Assembly (NCBI GenBank): GCA_963693085.1
Contig: OY856412.1
Span: 1,413,032,394 to 1,413,096,393, forward strand
DNA from: Alisma plantago-aquatica
Taxonomy: Eukaryota; Streptophyta; Magnoliopsida; Alismatales; Alismataceae
Direction: 5' to 3'
Length of the DNA: 64,000 bases
In this document: piece after piece, positions 1 through 11,189 of the stretch
Numbering within the stretch: the stretch's first letter is position 1
How the letters are laid out: each line of letters begins with the position of its first letter
Translations under genes and position numbers: made by a program
The notes under the pieces: model-generated
What the model saw: the letters and a program-made list of their open reading frames with translations, nothing else
Told to the model about the DNA's origin: nothing
The model's database searches: none

Positions 1-1003
1 CAGTAAGAGAAGTGAGATGCCTATGGCCGACTGGGTGGAAGTAGAAATCTTTGATGTTTAGGGCATAAACTACATGGGTCCTTTCCCATCATCAAAAGGA
101 TACTAGTATATCCTAGTTGATGTGGATTACATGTCGAAGTGGGTAGAGGAGGTAGCAACCCAAACCTGTGATTCTAAGTTTGTGATCAGGCTATTTGAGA
201 AAACTATTTTCCCACGCTTCGGAGTGCCTCGCACTGTCATAAGCGATGGGAGATCACTTTTCAAAGAAAAGCAATTTGAAGTGCTGCTAAAGAAATACAG
301 GGTAAAGAAAAAAGTTGCTACGCCCTATCATCCTCAAACCTCGAGACAAGTAGAGGTATCCAATCGGCAGATTAAACAAATTCTGGAGAAAATGGTCAGC
401 CACACTCGAAAGAACTGGTCCATGAAGCTTGATGATGCTCTGTGGGCTTATAGGACAGCTTATAAAACATCAATAGGTAGGACGTCGTACATATTAATCT
501 ATGGTCATTCCTGTCATCTACCTTTGGAGCTCGAGCATAAATCCCTTTGGACGATCAAGTTTCTAAACATGGACTTGGAGAAGGCAAGATAGAAAAGATT
601 TCTACAGTTACAGGAGCTCAAGGAGCTGAGATTGCATGCTTACAAGAATGCAAAAATTTACAAACAAAGGACTATGGTGTGGCATGATGCCCACCTGAAG
701 AATAAGAATGTTTGAGAAGGTGATAAAGTGCTCCTCTTCAATTCAAACATCAGGCTCTTCCTTGGAAAGCTTAGGACAAGATGGTCGGGCCCCTTCTCTA
801 TGGTGAAGATATACCCATCAAGAATGATGGAGATTCAAGGAGAGAAAACAAGAGTTTTTAAGGTCAATGGCCATAGGGTAAAAAGATTTTATGAAGATGA
901 GGCTTTTGTACGAAGATCTGAGATTAATTTGGAGGAACCAAATCAGCTACCTAAGAAAAGGAATGAGGAGTTTCCACATCCAGCTGCAGGACCAAAGGAG
1001 TGA
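1..1003 (+). pseudogene. Ty3/gypsy (Athila/Tat lineage) integrase end of pol, broken
   Basis: This is the C-terminal part of a retrotransposon polyprotein, the integrase that inserts element cDNA into host DNA. The core shows SKWVEEVAT, then [14 protein letters not shown] with the second catalytic Asp, TPYHPQTS, and an E in [10 protein letters not shown] matching the third acidic residue. The first catalytic Asp is replaced by Asn (GINYMGPF, about 67-90). The downstream part, LLFNSNIRLF...LRTRWSGPF...VNGHRVKRF, is the typical integrase tail of these elements. Stops near 104, 590 and 714 break the frame. The rest of pol lies upstream of the window. The family is clear; assignment to Athila/Tat rests on the tail, the post-integrase hairpin and the ORF1 downstream. 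Confidence 0.9.
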
Positions 1004-1045
1004 AGAATTATGAAGTCTAGCTAGAGACTTTAAAGTAAGCACTTC

Positions 1046-1061
1046 TTGGGAGGCAACCCAA
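1046..1061 (+). other. Conserved post-integrase hairpin of Athila/Tat elements
   Basis: The palindrome ttgggaggcaacccaa lies 43 bases after the last pol codon. The same motif occurs on the other strand at 22289-22302 in another element. From memory, plant Athila/Tat elements often carry GGGAGGCAACCC just after integrase. Its role is unknown to me. Confidence 0.7.
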
Positions 1062-2251
1062 GTTTTAACTATTTTCTTGAGCTTTTGTTTTCTCTACTCC
1101 TTTAATTTGATTAGTTTTCTGCTTTTTTTAAGTGTTGTACATATCTTTCCCTTTTGAATAGATTAATAGATTAAAGCAACAAGTTTGATTTTTAGTCTAG
1201 TAGCTCTGATCGCGGTCTGGACCGCGATTGCGGTATAACCTTGCATCGTGTAAGACCGCGACCCACGGTGCCCATAACCAGACACCTTGACTGCGACCCG
1301 AGGTTTCCCTTAGTACAAGAGACACTACGACCCGCGATTGTGCTTTGAGTACACCACGATCACGGTCATTCTTAATGATTGACAGGCCGTGGTCAACCTA
1401 GTATATATTCTTAAACCGACGTCTCTTAGACTCTTTTTGCTTCTAGCTTTCCCGAGTCTAAGATAAACCTTGATTCTTCAAAGAACCACTCCTCCACGAC
1501 TGACGACCCTCCGCCATGACAAACTCATCACCACGCCTGCCTTCTATGATCTCGCTATCTCATCTGATGAACAAGGTAATAGGAAAACCCCCTTTTTTAG
1601 CACTTCTTATCGCCTATTCTTTGATTTCTACCCATCTCTATATTGTCGCCGACTTCACCTCACGCATGAGCCATTTTTCTCGATTCGTCTGGTCGGCGGC
1701 TACCTGTCGTGCCACCGATGGTTTCTTGTGACTTTTGTGATACTGAAACCGCCCTAGTGGCAGCGTTTTCAAACAATAAAACCCTAAATATATCAATAAT
1801 GGGGGCAACCGCCTGCTGACGAGACGAAGAGCAGATCGACAAACAAAGAAAGGAAGTGGAACGATTGGATCAAGAAGGACCATGAGTCACGGTCCATCTC
1901 CTCTACAACTGTGACTGCAGTATACTCATAAACCCTAACCAGGTCGCGGTGTCAAAGAGTGCTTCTAGAAGTCGTGATCCCCTTGACCGCGACCTTCCCG
2001 TAACAAAGAAGAAGACCGCGATCGCGATCACAACCGTGACCGCGGTCCCCTATTCTTTCCACTGCGACCCCCTATAGAGACCGCGACTATGGTGTTCTTT
2101 GAATTACTAACAATACTGTGGGTCGTGGTCCCTATATACACTCTTGAACTTAATAACTAAAACTTTGTTGAATACCTTATACAAATAATTTCAAGAATAC
2201 TAGTCTTTGATTAGTCAATTATAAACTAATTCACTATTGAAACCTTACAGA
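1062..2251 (+). repeat. Inter-ORF spacer with clustered CGCGGTC-type palindromic motifs
   Basis: No coding sequence is visible. Between about 1200-1400 and 1880-2110 the spacer carries many variants of the near-palindrome ACCGCGAYCGCGGT (for example gatcgcggtctggaccgcga near 1208 and gaccgcgatcgcgatcacaa near 2012) on an AT-rich background. Similar motifs recur in this element's LTR at about 11320-11780. The spacer may hold the leader or promoter of the downstream ORF; that is inference. Confidence 0.6.
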
Positions 2252-4568
2252 ATGTCTTCTTCAGCGAACAATGACCCCATATACAAGAAGGCAACATCCC
2301 TAAAGGAGGCGGAAAAGATAGTAGAGGGCTTAACAACAGCACTAAAGAGGAATACTTCTCTACCAGAGACCAAATGGGTAGAGCTACAACTGAGGCTAGA
2401 ATAGTATCAAAGGATAATGGGCCACATGACAACGGAGGACTCTACACATGAAATAGAATAAACTGAGGAAACAGAGACCTATGAGTATTTACCAGGGGAT
2501 TTAGAGAGCTAAGTATAGGGGAACAAGAGAAAGGCTGCACCGAAGGGAGCTAAGAGTAGAAAAAGGACAAAATGATTAACTATTGAGAAGCCAAGGGAAC
2601 AGGAGGCAAGCAAGGCCAAATAAGTCATAGGGGAGACCTCTGTAGACTCCGGAGAACCCCCATTCGTGCCAAGGAACATCATACACCAGTCCACATACGA
2701 CTGGATGTACCAGAACAAGGAATTCTATCCGACCCGTTACCTGGACGTAGAAGATTTCAAAAAGATGGGCATCTATGACAAGTTAGTCGAATTCCTGGAA
2801 GGTGCAAACTTACGCACCTTATGCACACCCGAGGTGAAATCCTACAAAAGGCTGACTGCGGAGTTCCTATCTTCGCTGAAGAAGGTCACCACCAGTAGTG
2901 AAACAAGAAAGGCAGGAGGCGGAGATTATCAACTACAACTAAGACTAGAAGGCGAGTCTTACATGATCAAGGAGGCGATGCTGAACAAAATATTTACAAA
3001 GATAGAGGAAGAATCAAAAACCTGTTCCGCCACCCCAAGCAGAAAAAAAAAGCAGTCACCTATGAAAGCAATCTACTGTGGGAAGAGCTGACTGGAGAAG
3101 AGGAACACATCTCAAAGAACTCCAAGGCCTCGTTGATCACCTCATGTTTCATTCACACAATGTAGAAAATTACAACCTACACAATTTACACGAGGTCAGA
3201 AATGGGAATAGTTAACAAGGGAGATCTATTCCTAATCTGGTCAATGATAAATAAGAAGCCAGTTAATATCGGAAAGATATTAATCGAGCATTTATCAACG
3301 GCAGTAGGTGGGGAAGAAAAGAGGAACTCTGCATACTACATGGGTGGCCAGATAATGAAAATTGTTGAATACTTAATGGATGTAGAAAAGGTCCAGGATA
3401 ATAAGGAAATGGAGGGACAAAAAAAGATAGACGTCAAGTCCCTTATTAGTATAGGTATCCTGGAATAGAAGGGGGAGAAGCTATACTTCAGACAAAGTGG
3501 GAAGAAGAGGCTCCTTCCACTTCCTAAAATGATGTTCTATGATGCCCACAAGCTGTGGCCAACCCATTACGACATCGAAAAGATGTGCGCTGGGGCACTA
3601 CAGGTCGGTATGAATACTGACCCAGTAATTACAGCTAGAGAAAGTAGTGCCCAAGCTAAATTAAAGGAGGAAAAGAACACAAAATCATGGAAGAAATTGG
3701 CGGTGCAGAAGAAGAAGACAACATATGCAACTGCACCGCCAACCGAAAAGCCAACAACTGCAGAACAACCCACCCCCACAACTCCAACTCCAAAAGAACC
3801 CACACCTCTAGAGCCACACAAACAAGTAGGTATAGTGGAACCATAGGTAGAGAAAGCAGAAGGTGCAACAGCCGACCTATAGTCTGACACAGAACCGGAG
3901 GCTGATCCAGAAGGACAAGGCTCTCAGGTCATTTTGGATACAGAGATATGTGGAGAGGAGGTGGACCCACAAGACAAGCAAGAGGAAAAAGAACAAGGTC
4001 CACCACCATCACCTTCACAACCAACTGTGCCAAGCTCGTCAACAACATGCATGGAGCATCAACTACACCAACAACAACAACGTACACCTTCCTTCAGAGG
4101 TGTATTAGGTACACAATTTGATGCCATGTGGGAACACATGCATCAAACAAACATAATAAATACAACCATCTCTTCTTCTCTGTCTACGCTAACAATGTAG
4201 GTACAGGTTCTCTACGAAAGGTCTAGAGCACTACCTGACTTTATCCAAGAAGTTATAAGCAACCAATGGATGATGATGGGAATGTTGAAGAACACAAAGA
4301 ACGAGATGGAAGATATGCAGAAAGAGGGGCACGCCATTCGAGCCGACAACGAGCATATATGTCGCGGCTACAATGTGGAAATGGATACCCTCGAGGAAGA
4401 ACGCCAACACTTAGAAGAGGACCGCCAGAAGCTCGAGAAGGAACACAAAGAACTTGACAACTAGCAAAAGAAAAAGATGGCGAATCACTTAGCGAGCCCA
4501 GTGCACTCCTCAGCAAGCCCCTCCAGTCACGACGACAATGACGATGACAACATGGGAGGGAACGTGTG
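2252..4568 (+). pseudogene. Athila ORF1-type retroelement gene (position of the env-like ORF), broken
   Basis: The reading starts at ATG 2252 (MSSSANNDPIYKK) and can be followed, through several stops and at least one frameshift near 3040, to TGA 4566-4568. Residues read from 2666-3040 (FYPTRYLDVEDFKKMGIYDK, then LTAEFLSSL) match the Athila ORF-1 family as I know it. The stretch 3190-3470 (GDLFLIWSMINKKPVNIGK, then ILIEHL) continues the family pattern. Then come a Lys/Pro/Thr-rich linker (about 3640-4050) and a predicted coiled coil (4270-4460, EEERQHLEEDRQKLEKEHKE), ending in an Asp-rich tail. Its place after integrase equals the env-like ORF of Athila elements. The protein's function is unknown; I see no clear membrane segment. 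Confidence 0.75.
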
Positions 4569-7370
4569 ACAAAGTGGATTTTAGCAGAAGAATGAAATAT
4601 TACATGTTTGCCCTATTTATGTTCACTCATGTTCTCAAACCATTTTTATTGTCTTCATAATCATTGTTGATGCTCAAAATTGAAATATGATGATCAATGT
4701 GGATTTTATACATGTTATAACACTTCAAATTGGATTCATTCATCACTTTGTCCAAAGAATCAAATTGGTTAATCAAACTTTGTCTTTTGATTCTCAAATG
4801 TTTTCTAGACATTCTCCACATTTTTTTGAAGCTATGGTACAAATTTCATGTCATTTGGACATTTCTACTAGTTTCTATGAATTTTGGAAGTTATGTGCTC
4901 AAAATCCCCTTCTATTTGCTTTTTTATTGACAAATTCCAAGTCAGCGATCCATACAAGGGATTTGGGGTGACTAATGGCCCTTGGATCTGCCTCTCGTGG
5001 ATCCAAGCCTAATCCAGTGGCTGCGAGGTCATCATCAACCTTCCGTAATCAGCGGGGAGGTGTCTTTACGACCAAGACTTGCAAACTCGTGCCTAAGACC
5101 CTGATTTGAAATTCTAATCGAGAGGGAATGTGAACCTCGTGATTTCAAATTGAACTAACCCTAATTTGACCAGCATTTATGCTCTGTCTAGCCGCCAAAC
5201 CATTGCCCTCGCTCTCCCCTCTCCTTTCGGCGGCCATAGCTGCTACTCCAAGAATGGTAGCCCTAAAACCTACCCTAGTGCTATAAAAAGGCCTCCCCGA
5301 GGCCCGTAGTAAGAACTCTTACAACCTTGCCTTGTGATCGCACCCTCCAGAAGCTCCTTCAACCCCCATTTCTCCCGCTTGCCTCTCTAACTACCATTAC
5401 GGCACTGTCGCTGGCTGGGATTGGGCATTTTGCCCTTGTTTCTTCTTTCCAGCATTTAAGGCCCCCATCACCTTCGTAGATACCTGACTACCCCAACCGG
5501 CATCCTCACTGGCACCATAGGAGCCTCCTGCCCCCTTTGGCCCTAGCGTCGGAAACCTTGCTCAGCCGTAGATGCAAGGGGGTCTTGGACCGACGGTCCA
5601 AGGGGGAAAAACCAGCCGGCCCAATCGATCTTCTTGAACCGGCTATTCAGAGATTGAACCGGCCAATCAAAGGCCTGAACCGGGCTCCCAAACAGTGAGC
5701 CGCCTAGCTCACATGGTTCGATCTGGACGATTCATTGCACATCCAACGACCCCCCATTTTCACAAGTAAGGTATTTATATCCATGTCTACTCAAAATTGC
5801 AATTCATACTCAGATCTTGATTAAATCATAGAAATTGCATCGTAACTCCAAAAATGATGAACAAATAGTCAATCTTGATCAGAAAAATCTAGTAAACCTT
5901 TTAAAAATACTTGTGGAGTTCAATTCATTATGGATCTGACTGATATCCCTATATTTGATCTCTTACTTATTTAGTTTTATCAAATGGCTCAATAGTGATG
6001 TTAATTCTTGGAAAACCTAATATCTGACTCTAATGATTATCTTGAAATGCAAATCTAAGATCCAAACTAGTTGACTTTTGAAAATGAATCATTAGTGATC
6101 TAGATCTAATTACTTGATTCAATCTTGATTATCATATTTATGAACAATGAGTAATCTTGACATGGATCTCAAATCTTACAAAACCCTTGATATATTTGAC
6201 CCATCAACCTGATCTGGAATTCCAATGATGCTAAGTATCATGATGATGATCTAGGAACTTGATGATAACTTGAATAATGATCATAATATTAGTGTTAACA
6301 TATATGATTCTAGAAACCTTGGAAAGTCATTCACACTTGAAAATACTTGATAATTGAAATAATGTTGGACATATTGAAATATTGATTGATTATAAGTGAA
6401 TGACCCAACCCTAAGGTTGACCTAGGAAAAATGTAACCCTAATCTTGAATATTAAAACATGATTTTTTGAACATCATGATCTTGACCTTTGATCCAATCT
6501 TGATGATTTAGGATCTAACTCGAAGGTTTGACATATTGATTCAAATATTGATCATACTTGAAATCTTTGGTGAAAGGTATGCTATTATATGACTCCTCCT
6601 TGATTGTATTGAAGATACTTTTATGTATCTCTTGATTGTATGCTTGGCTATTTATTTGGATGAGCTATTGTTCCCTATTATTAGTCTTCTATTTTTCTAT
6701 ACTATATTTTGAAAAACATGAAAACATAAATTGCATGCCCATTATGACTGCCTGTATATTGATAATGATGATGATATTGATAATCTTGATAATGTTGATA
6801 TTGAGTACAACAACCTCTCATTTGGAGGTGGGACTTGTATATTGGCCTCCTATGTTCCTATGGTGAGAAGGAGCCCAGTGACTTACCCCATCGTGTTGGG
6901 GCGATAAAGTCACATAAAAATATATAAGCATGCTTCTCGAATTACAGCATAATGGGAACTCGTAATAAAAATTGAATCGTTGAATAACAACCTTTTTGTT
7001 GAATGATAGTGAATGTTTGGAAATTGTTTGTTATACTTTGAAATATAAGTCCTGCCAAGTATACATATTTTCTTATAAACCGTTTTACTTGATTTTGATA
7101 GTGTACCATGCAATTGCATGATTGTGTCTTGATTTTCTTGATTTTAGGCAATATACATGGAAAACTGAATAAGATCGCTTCCGCACTCATATACTCTGAT
7201 GACAAAGACAAATTGGTTATATCTACATATTGGGTTAGTTGTTCTTTAAATATCCCGTTTTTGAGTTATTTATTTCTTATTGTATATGCCAGTGTGATGA
7301 ATCCTATCGGGCCACTCAGGGACGGGCGTTTCAATCCCTTTACCACTGTCTAGGCAGTGAGATTGGGATT
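4565..7370 (+). mobile_element. Probable solo LTR of a Del/Tekay-type gypsy element
   Basis: An AT-rich, non-coding block starts exactly at the stop of the ORF1 gene (TGTGACAAAG at 4565) and runs to about 7370, where protein-like sequence resumes. It contains a promoter-like ctataaaaag at 5281-5290, a cluster of TTGAACCGGC-like motifs at 5590-5690, and a sequence style (gtacaaatttcatgtcattt at 4838-4857) that I associate with Del/Tekay LTRs. No gag or pol is present, so a solo LTR is the simplest reading. The right edge is not fixed and I could not confirm a target duplication. Confidence 0.45.
5281..5290 (+). promoter_or_regulatory. TATA box of the solo LTR
   Basis: ctataaaaag precedes a GC-rich stretch (gcctccccgagg), as expected for an LTR promoter about 0.7 kb from the LTR start. 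Confidence 0.4.
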
Positions 7371-7699
7371 GGGGTAAGAACAGTTCCGTGACAGAACGGC
7401 ACAAGATCGGGCGAGCTAAAAGAAGAAAATGCCAATGGAAGGACGGCACCAACAGTTGAGTCAAAGAAGAATGAGCCGCCACAGTAATCGAGCTTCCCCA
7501 ATGACAAACATATGAAGAAAAACACAACATTGTCGAGGGAGCTCAACCTCAATAAAAATCCCAAAGAAGGCCAGGATGAAGCAATTGAAGACAGTGGAAG
7601 ACTAGTAGAGCAGCAATTCACCGTGCCTACAAATGCAATGACGCTAGAAGAACAGATTGCTACTGCCCACTGAGAAGAAGTCGCCATCGAACTCAACGC

Positions 7700-8901
7700 G
7701 ACAGGAGCGGTGAAGCTCGATAGAATGTTAGCTGAGTTGGGGACCGGCCTCGAAGAGAGTAGTGAGTTCCTCCTTTTCCAATCACACCAAGATCATAGCG
7801 ACTATCTCTACGATGGGAAGATGGAGGCAACTCTAGCAATGATGGAGGCCGCCAAGCTAGGCCAAACTTCTAAGGAGAGCAATGTGAAGGACAATGTAGC
7901 TACTGAAGCTTCCTTAGAAATAGCAGAATAGGTGGCTGCTACACAACTGTCATACAAGGAAGTTGAACAAGTGGCCAAAGCCATGCCAACCGTAGATGAA
8001 ACTCTGGCACCTTTTGCACAAGAAGTAATATTTGACGATGAGGATGGTGGGCTGGCAGCCTTCTTTACAAATGAGCCCGCCAGGGAGCGGAGTGCGCCAG
8101 CTAGAATCGTAACACTTAGAGTAGCTCCCCCTTCCATGCAAGATGAAAGATATGGACATGACTATAGTATCAAAGATCACATATAGAGATGTCCACATCT
8201 TGGAAGACGTCCTCAGCGACGATCTACCCGGGTCAGACATTCTATATAACAATAAGGGTAGACGTCTATCTAGAGATCACTTCCGGGGGATATTCATGAA
8301 GAAGGCATGAGTACATAAAAGACTATTTAAGGTACTATGTGCCACCCTCCTAGAGGAGTTTCTGCACCCAAACAAGCCACAATCGGTTTTCAACGGGACA
8401 ACACATCTAGCTATCCTCCTCTACAACGAAGACTATAGGGTAGCTGATGTAGCCAAACTGAAGGTAGCAGTCCGGTGGAAGGAAACAAGATGTGTGGTGT
8501 TTCCCATAAGGAATGTAAAACATTGGGCCCTGATAGTCATTGACCTGTTCGAGTGGAAAACGACAATGCTAAATTGTTGTACAACCAAACTGGATAGCAC
8601 TTCACTAATCTACAAGAGGAAGGATGTCAGAGACGCCCTAAAGATACCACTACGTCTTTAGTGAGTAATCAAAGATGTAGATAACAAATTTCAGGGGTTC
8701 TGGAAGTTCTTCTCCATCAATAAAAAAGTCCCTCAAGAAAAAGTTGGCTCAGGGGATTGTGCCTTTATAGTGCTAATAATGATGGAGTCCATCAACAAGG
8801 GCATCCCCTTAGAAGATCTAGACAATGAAGATCTACATGGACTTCAGGGTATGTATGTTATGGAGGTCATCTCTGATCATCAATTCTTCAGAACCCGGTG
8901 A
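7700..8901 (+). pseudogene. Ulp1-like (C48) cysteine protease module 1 with acidic linker, retroelement-borne
   Basis: The part from 7700 to about 8140 is an acidic, Ala/Glu-rich linker (MKLDRMLAELGTGLEESSEF; later FDDEDGGLAAFFTNEPARE). A frameshift near 8140 leads into one frame that runs to TGA 8899-8901. There the Ulp1/C48 fold signature is readable: His in RNVKHWALIVID (codon 8521-8523), Asn 17 residues on (8572-8574) where Asp is usual, and Pro-Gln before the Cys of GSGDCAFIVLMMM (codon 8758-8760). The frame contains TGA 8308-8310 and adjacent TAG-TGA 8659-8664, so this copy is dead. C48 proteases cut isopeptide or peptide bonds after ubiquitin-like proteins such as SUMO; what this one cuts is unknown. 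It lies between the ORF1 gene and the second module in an Athila-like element. Confidence 0.75.
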
Positions 8902-9159
8902 TGCCTTCAAAAGTTGTACCTCGGAGTCTTTACACAACTCTCCCTCTACCTGAAAAGGTCACTTGGAGGGAGCAACTCAAGACCATGTGGGTGGACCCGA
9001 CAGAGCCAACCAGGGTTGCAGCTTAGAAAGAAAGCTGGCATTAAAGCTCTGGAGAAGCTACAAAACACGCGTCAGATGACGAACCAAAGCAGCCTCCAGT
9101 AGCAGAAGTTCCTGAAGAACAACCTTCAGGGGAACAACCTGAAGAGGGAGAGGTCGATG

Positions 9160-9908
9160 TAAGGCCAGACAGATCGAAAGGAGAAATTACATCTTCTTTC
9201 AAGGACTTTGATATATGGAGCTGCCTCATTCTATCTTTAGAAGAACTGACTATAATCATGAGGACCTTAAAAGAAGATGACTCGTCAGGAGATGTCATCT
9301 TCGAGAGAGATGGCATTTGTGTGCTAAAAGATGACATCCAAGAAATGCTAAAAATAGGAGGATATATTTCTGTAAGCATGATGTCAGCTTACCAGACGCT
9401 ATTAGGCGAAACCATGCCAAATGCCCACATGACATACTTCTTACTGGTATATGACATCCTGAAGGAAAAAAGATCAGGAGAAAAGGAATGGCTGCAACAA
9501 TTCCTGGTGATATCCCCATCAGACTACATTTTCCTGTCAATTCTTCACGACAATCATTCGACCTTGCTAGCCGTCAGTACCATCAATAGGATTACAGTCT
9601 TCTACAACAGCTCAGACGCAGCCTTCGGCCTTAACAATAAGACTAATATGACAACAGAAAATACACCCATAGAAGAAAAGGCAAACACATGCGCCGAGGT
9701 GATAGTTGACATGATCAAAATTCATGCCAGAGGATATGAGCATACGACAGGAAAAGACTTCAATAAGACGTAGTTCTGCCACAAGAGCCCCCAACAAGTG
9801 CCCCTATCAAATGAATGTGGCTTCTTTTGTCTAGCCTGGATGGTTTCCCTAGCCACTATTAACATCAAAGTGGAGGGTATTCAATATGAACAATACCACA
9901 TGCTATGA
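9160..9908 (+). pseudogene. Ulp1-like (C48) cysteine protease module 2, retroelement-borne
   Basis: Starting in an acidic linker (PEEGEVDVRPDR), one frame runs to TGA 9906-9908 with a single internal TAG at 9774-9776. It shows ILHDNHSTLLAVS (His codon 9555-9557; the Trp usually after it is Ser), FYNSSD with Asn at 9606-9608, and SPQQVPLSNECGFFVLAWM with Cys at 9816-9818. It aligns along its length with the intact ORF at 38291-39025 (shared IFYNSSD/VFYNSSD, FCH.SPQQ.PLSN, LSxEE/LTQEH starts). ATG 9258 is one possible start, but homology begins upstream of it. It follows module 1 directly, so one element carried two tandem protease modules, either as one protein or as adjacent genes. Confidence 0.8.
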
Positions 9909-10217
9909 GGAGCATGCGCAAGCATGCTTCTCGAGTACGAGTGGGCCTCCACCAACAACAATAAAAACAAATAAAGAAAGCTCGTTTATGCACCTCACTC
10001 AAATTTTGACACCCCGAGACGTGGTGCAGGATAAGTTTGGGGGGAGGAGTCATAAACGGGCTACAGAGGTACATTTACCATCTTCTTACCTCTCTAAAAA
10101 TTTTCAAAAATTTTAAAATTTTGCTAAAACTACCTTTTTGAATTCAGACTCTAGCCTCCTCTCTTGCTAAATTTTCATATTGTAGTGCCTTCGCCCTCCT
10201 AGAGAGAAATAAATAAG

Positions 10218-10283
<66 letters not shown>

Positions 10284-11175
10284 AAAAACAAGAAACATAG
10301 AAATACTACTTTATCTCATTATTGCAATAAGACGTTGAATGTGTCACAACCTTAACTCATGAAACCCTCAGAGACTAGAGAACTTCACCTAGCCATACTC
10401 CTGACCAACCACCCTCACCTAAAGCTTCAAACCAGAAAATCCTTATCTCCGTAGAAAGAGACACAAATGCCCTTTTCAAGGTATATCTAAAAAGAGGCTT
10501 GGCCGACCAGAAGACCAAGTAAAGAAATATCCCTCGCACCCAAGCCTGAAAGGAGATGTCAAAATCCAAAAATAAATAAATAAATGTATGAGAGTTGTGC
10601 CCAAAAAGATGCCAAAAGTTTTCACACGGGCGGTATATTGTTGCACTCATGAATGCAGATATGTTGTGCCCGTAAGTGGAATCTTGAAGTCAAGCTTAAA
10701 CACCTCCAATCCTAAATGAAAACTCACAAAACCACCTAACTTAAAGTCAGAAACCCAAAAAGGGGAAACATTGTTCTTATGACAGTTGTGGGTGAGGAGT
10801 TCAAAAGGAGGAGGAAAACATCTAAAGCCTCAAGCCTACCCGAACACATTAGCATAGGGCCAACTGAAAAATAAAGAATTGGTTTGAAAGCTACCTCTCA
10901 AAAAAGATTTGGCATTAGTATGGTTATTACCTAAGGAAAGGGATGATGAGTTGTGAAGGAGGAGCCTTTTACAATTGAAGGAAATGGCAAGAAAATGAAG
11001 GTATGCAACTCCTGTTGAGGGGGAGGAATGAGACCTAAGGGTTAGAACACATGTTACAACAGTCTTGACGCAAGAATGAGATATTTCAGTCATGTTATAA
11101 TATTGTAACCTAAGATTGTTTTTTCTCTCTCTGAGTTCTCAAACCTACACTTAACCTGAGGATAGGCTTGATTCT
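9909..11175 (+). other. 3' spacer of the Athila-like element, no gene seen
   Basis: No coding sequence is supported here. It holds a TA/TG microsatellite (10220-10280) and ends in the polypurine tract. The text is otherwise unremarkable A/C-rich sequence. Confidence 0.6.
10220..10280. repeat. (TA)n(TG)n microsatellite
   Basis: About 32 bases of TA followed by about 28 bases of TG, inside the retroelement spacer. Confidence 0.97.
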
Positions 11176-11188
11176 AAGTTTGGGGGAG
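11176..11188 (+). promoter_or_regulatory. Polypurine tract (second-strand primer site)
   Basis: aagtttgggggag lies directly before the LTR start TGATAACAC. In retrotransposons this purine run resists RNase H and primes plus-strand DNA. The matching tract of the second copy is at 38211-38227 on the minus strand. Confidence 0.8.
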
Positions 11189-11189
11189 T

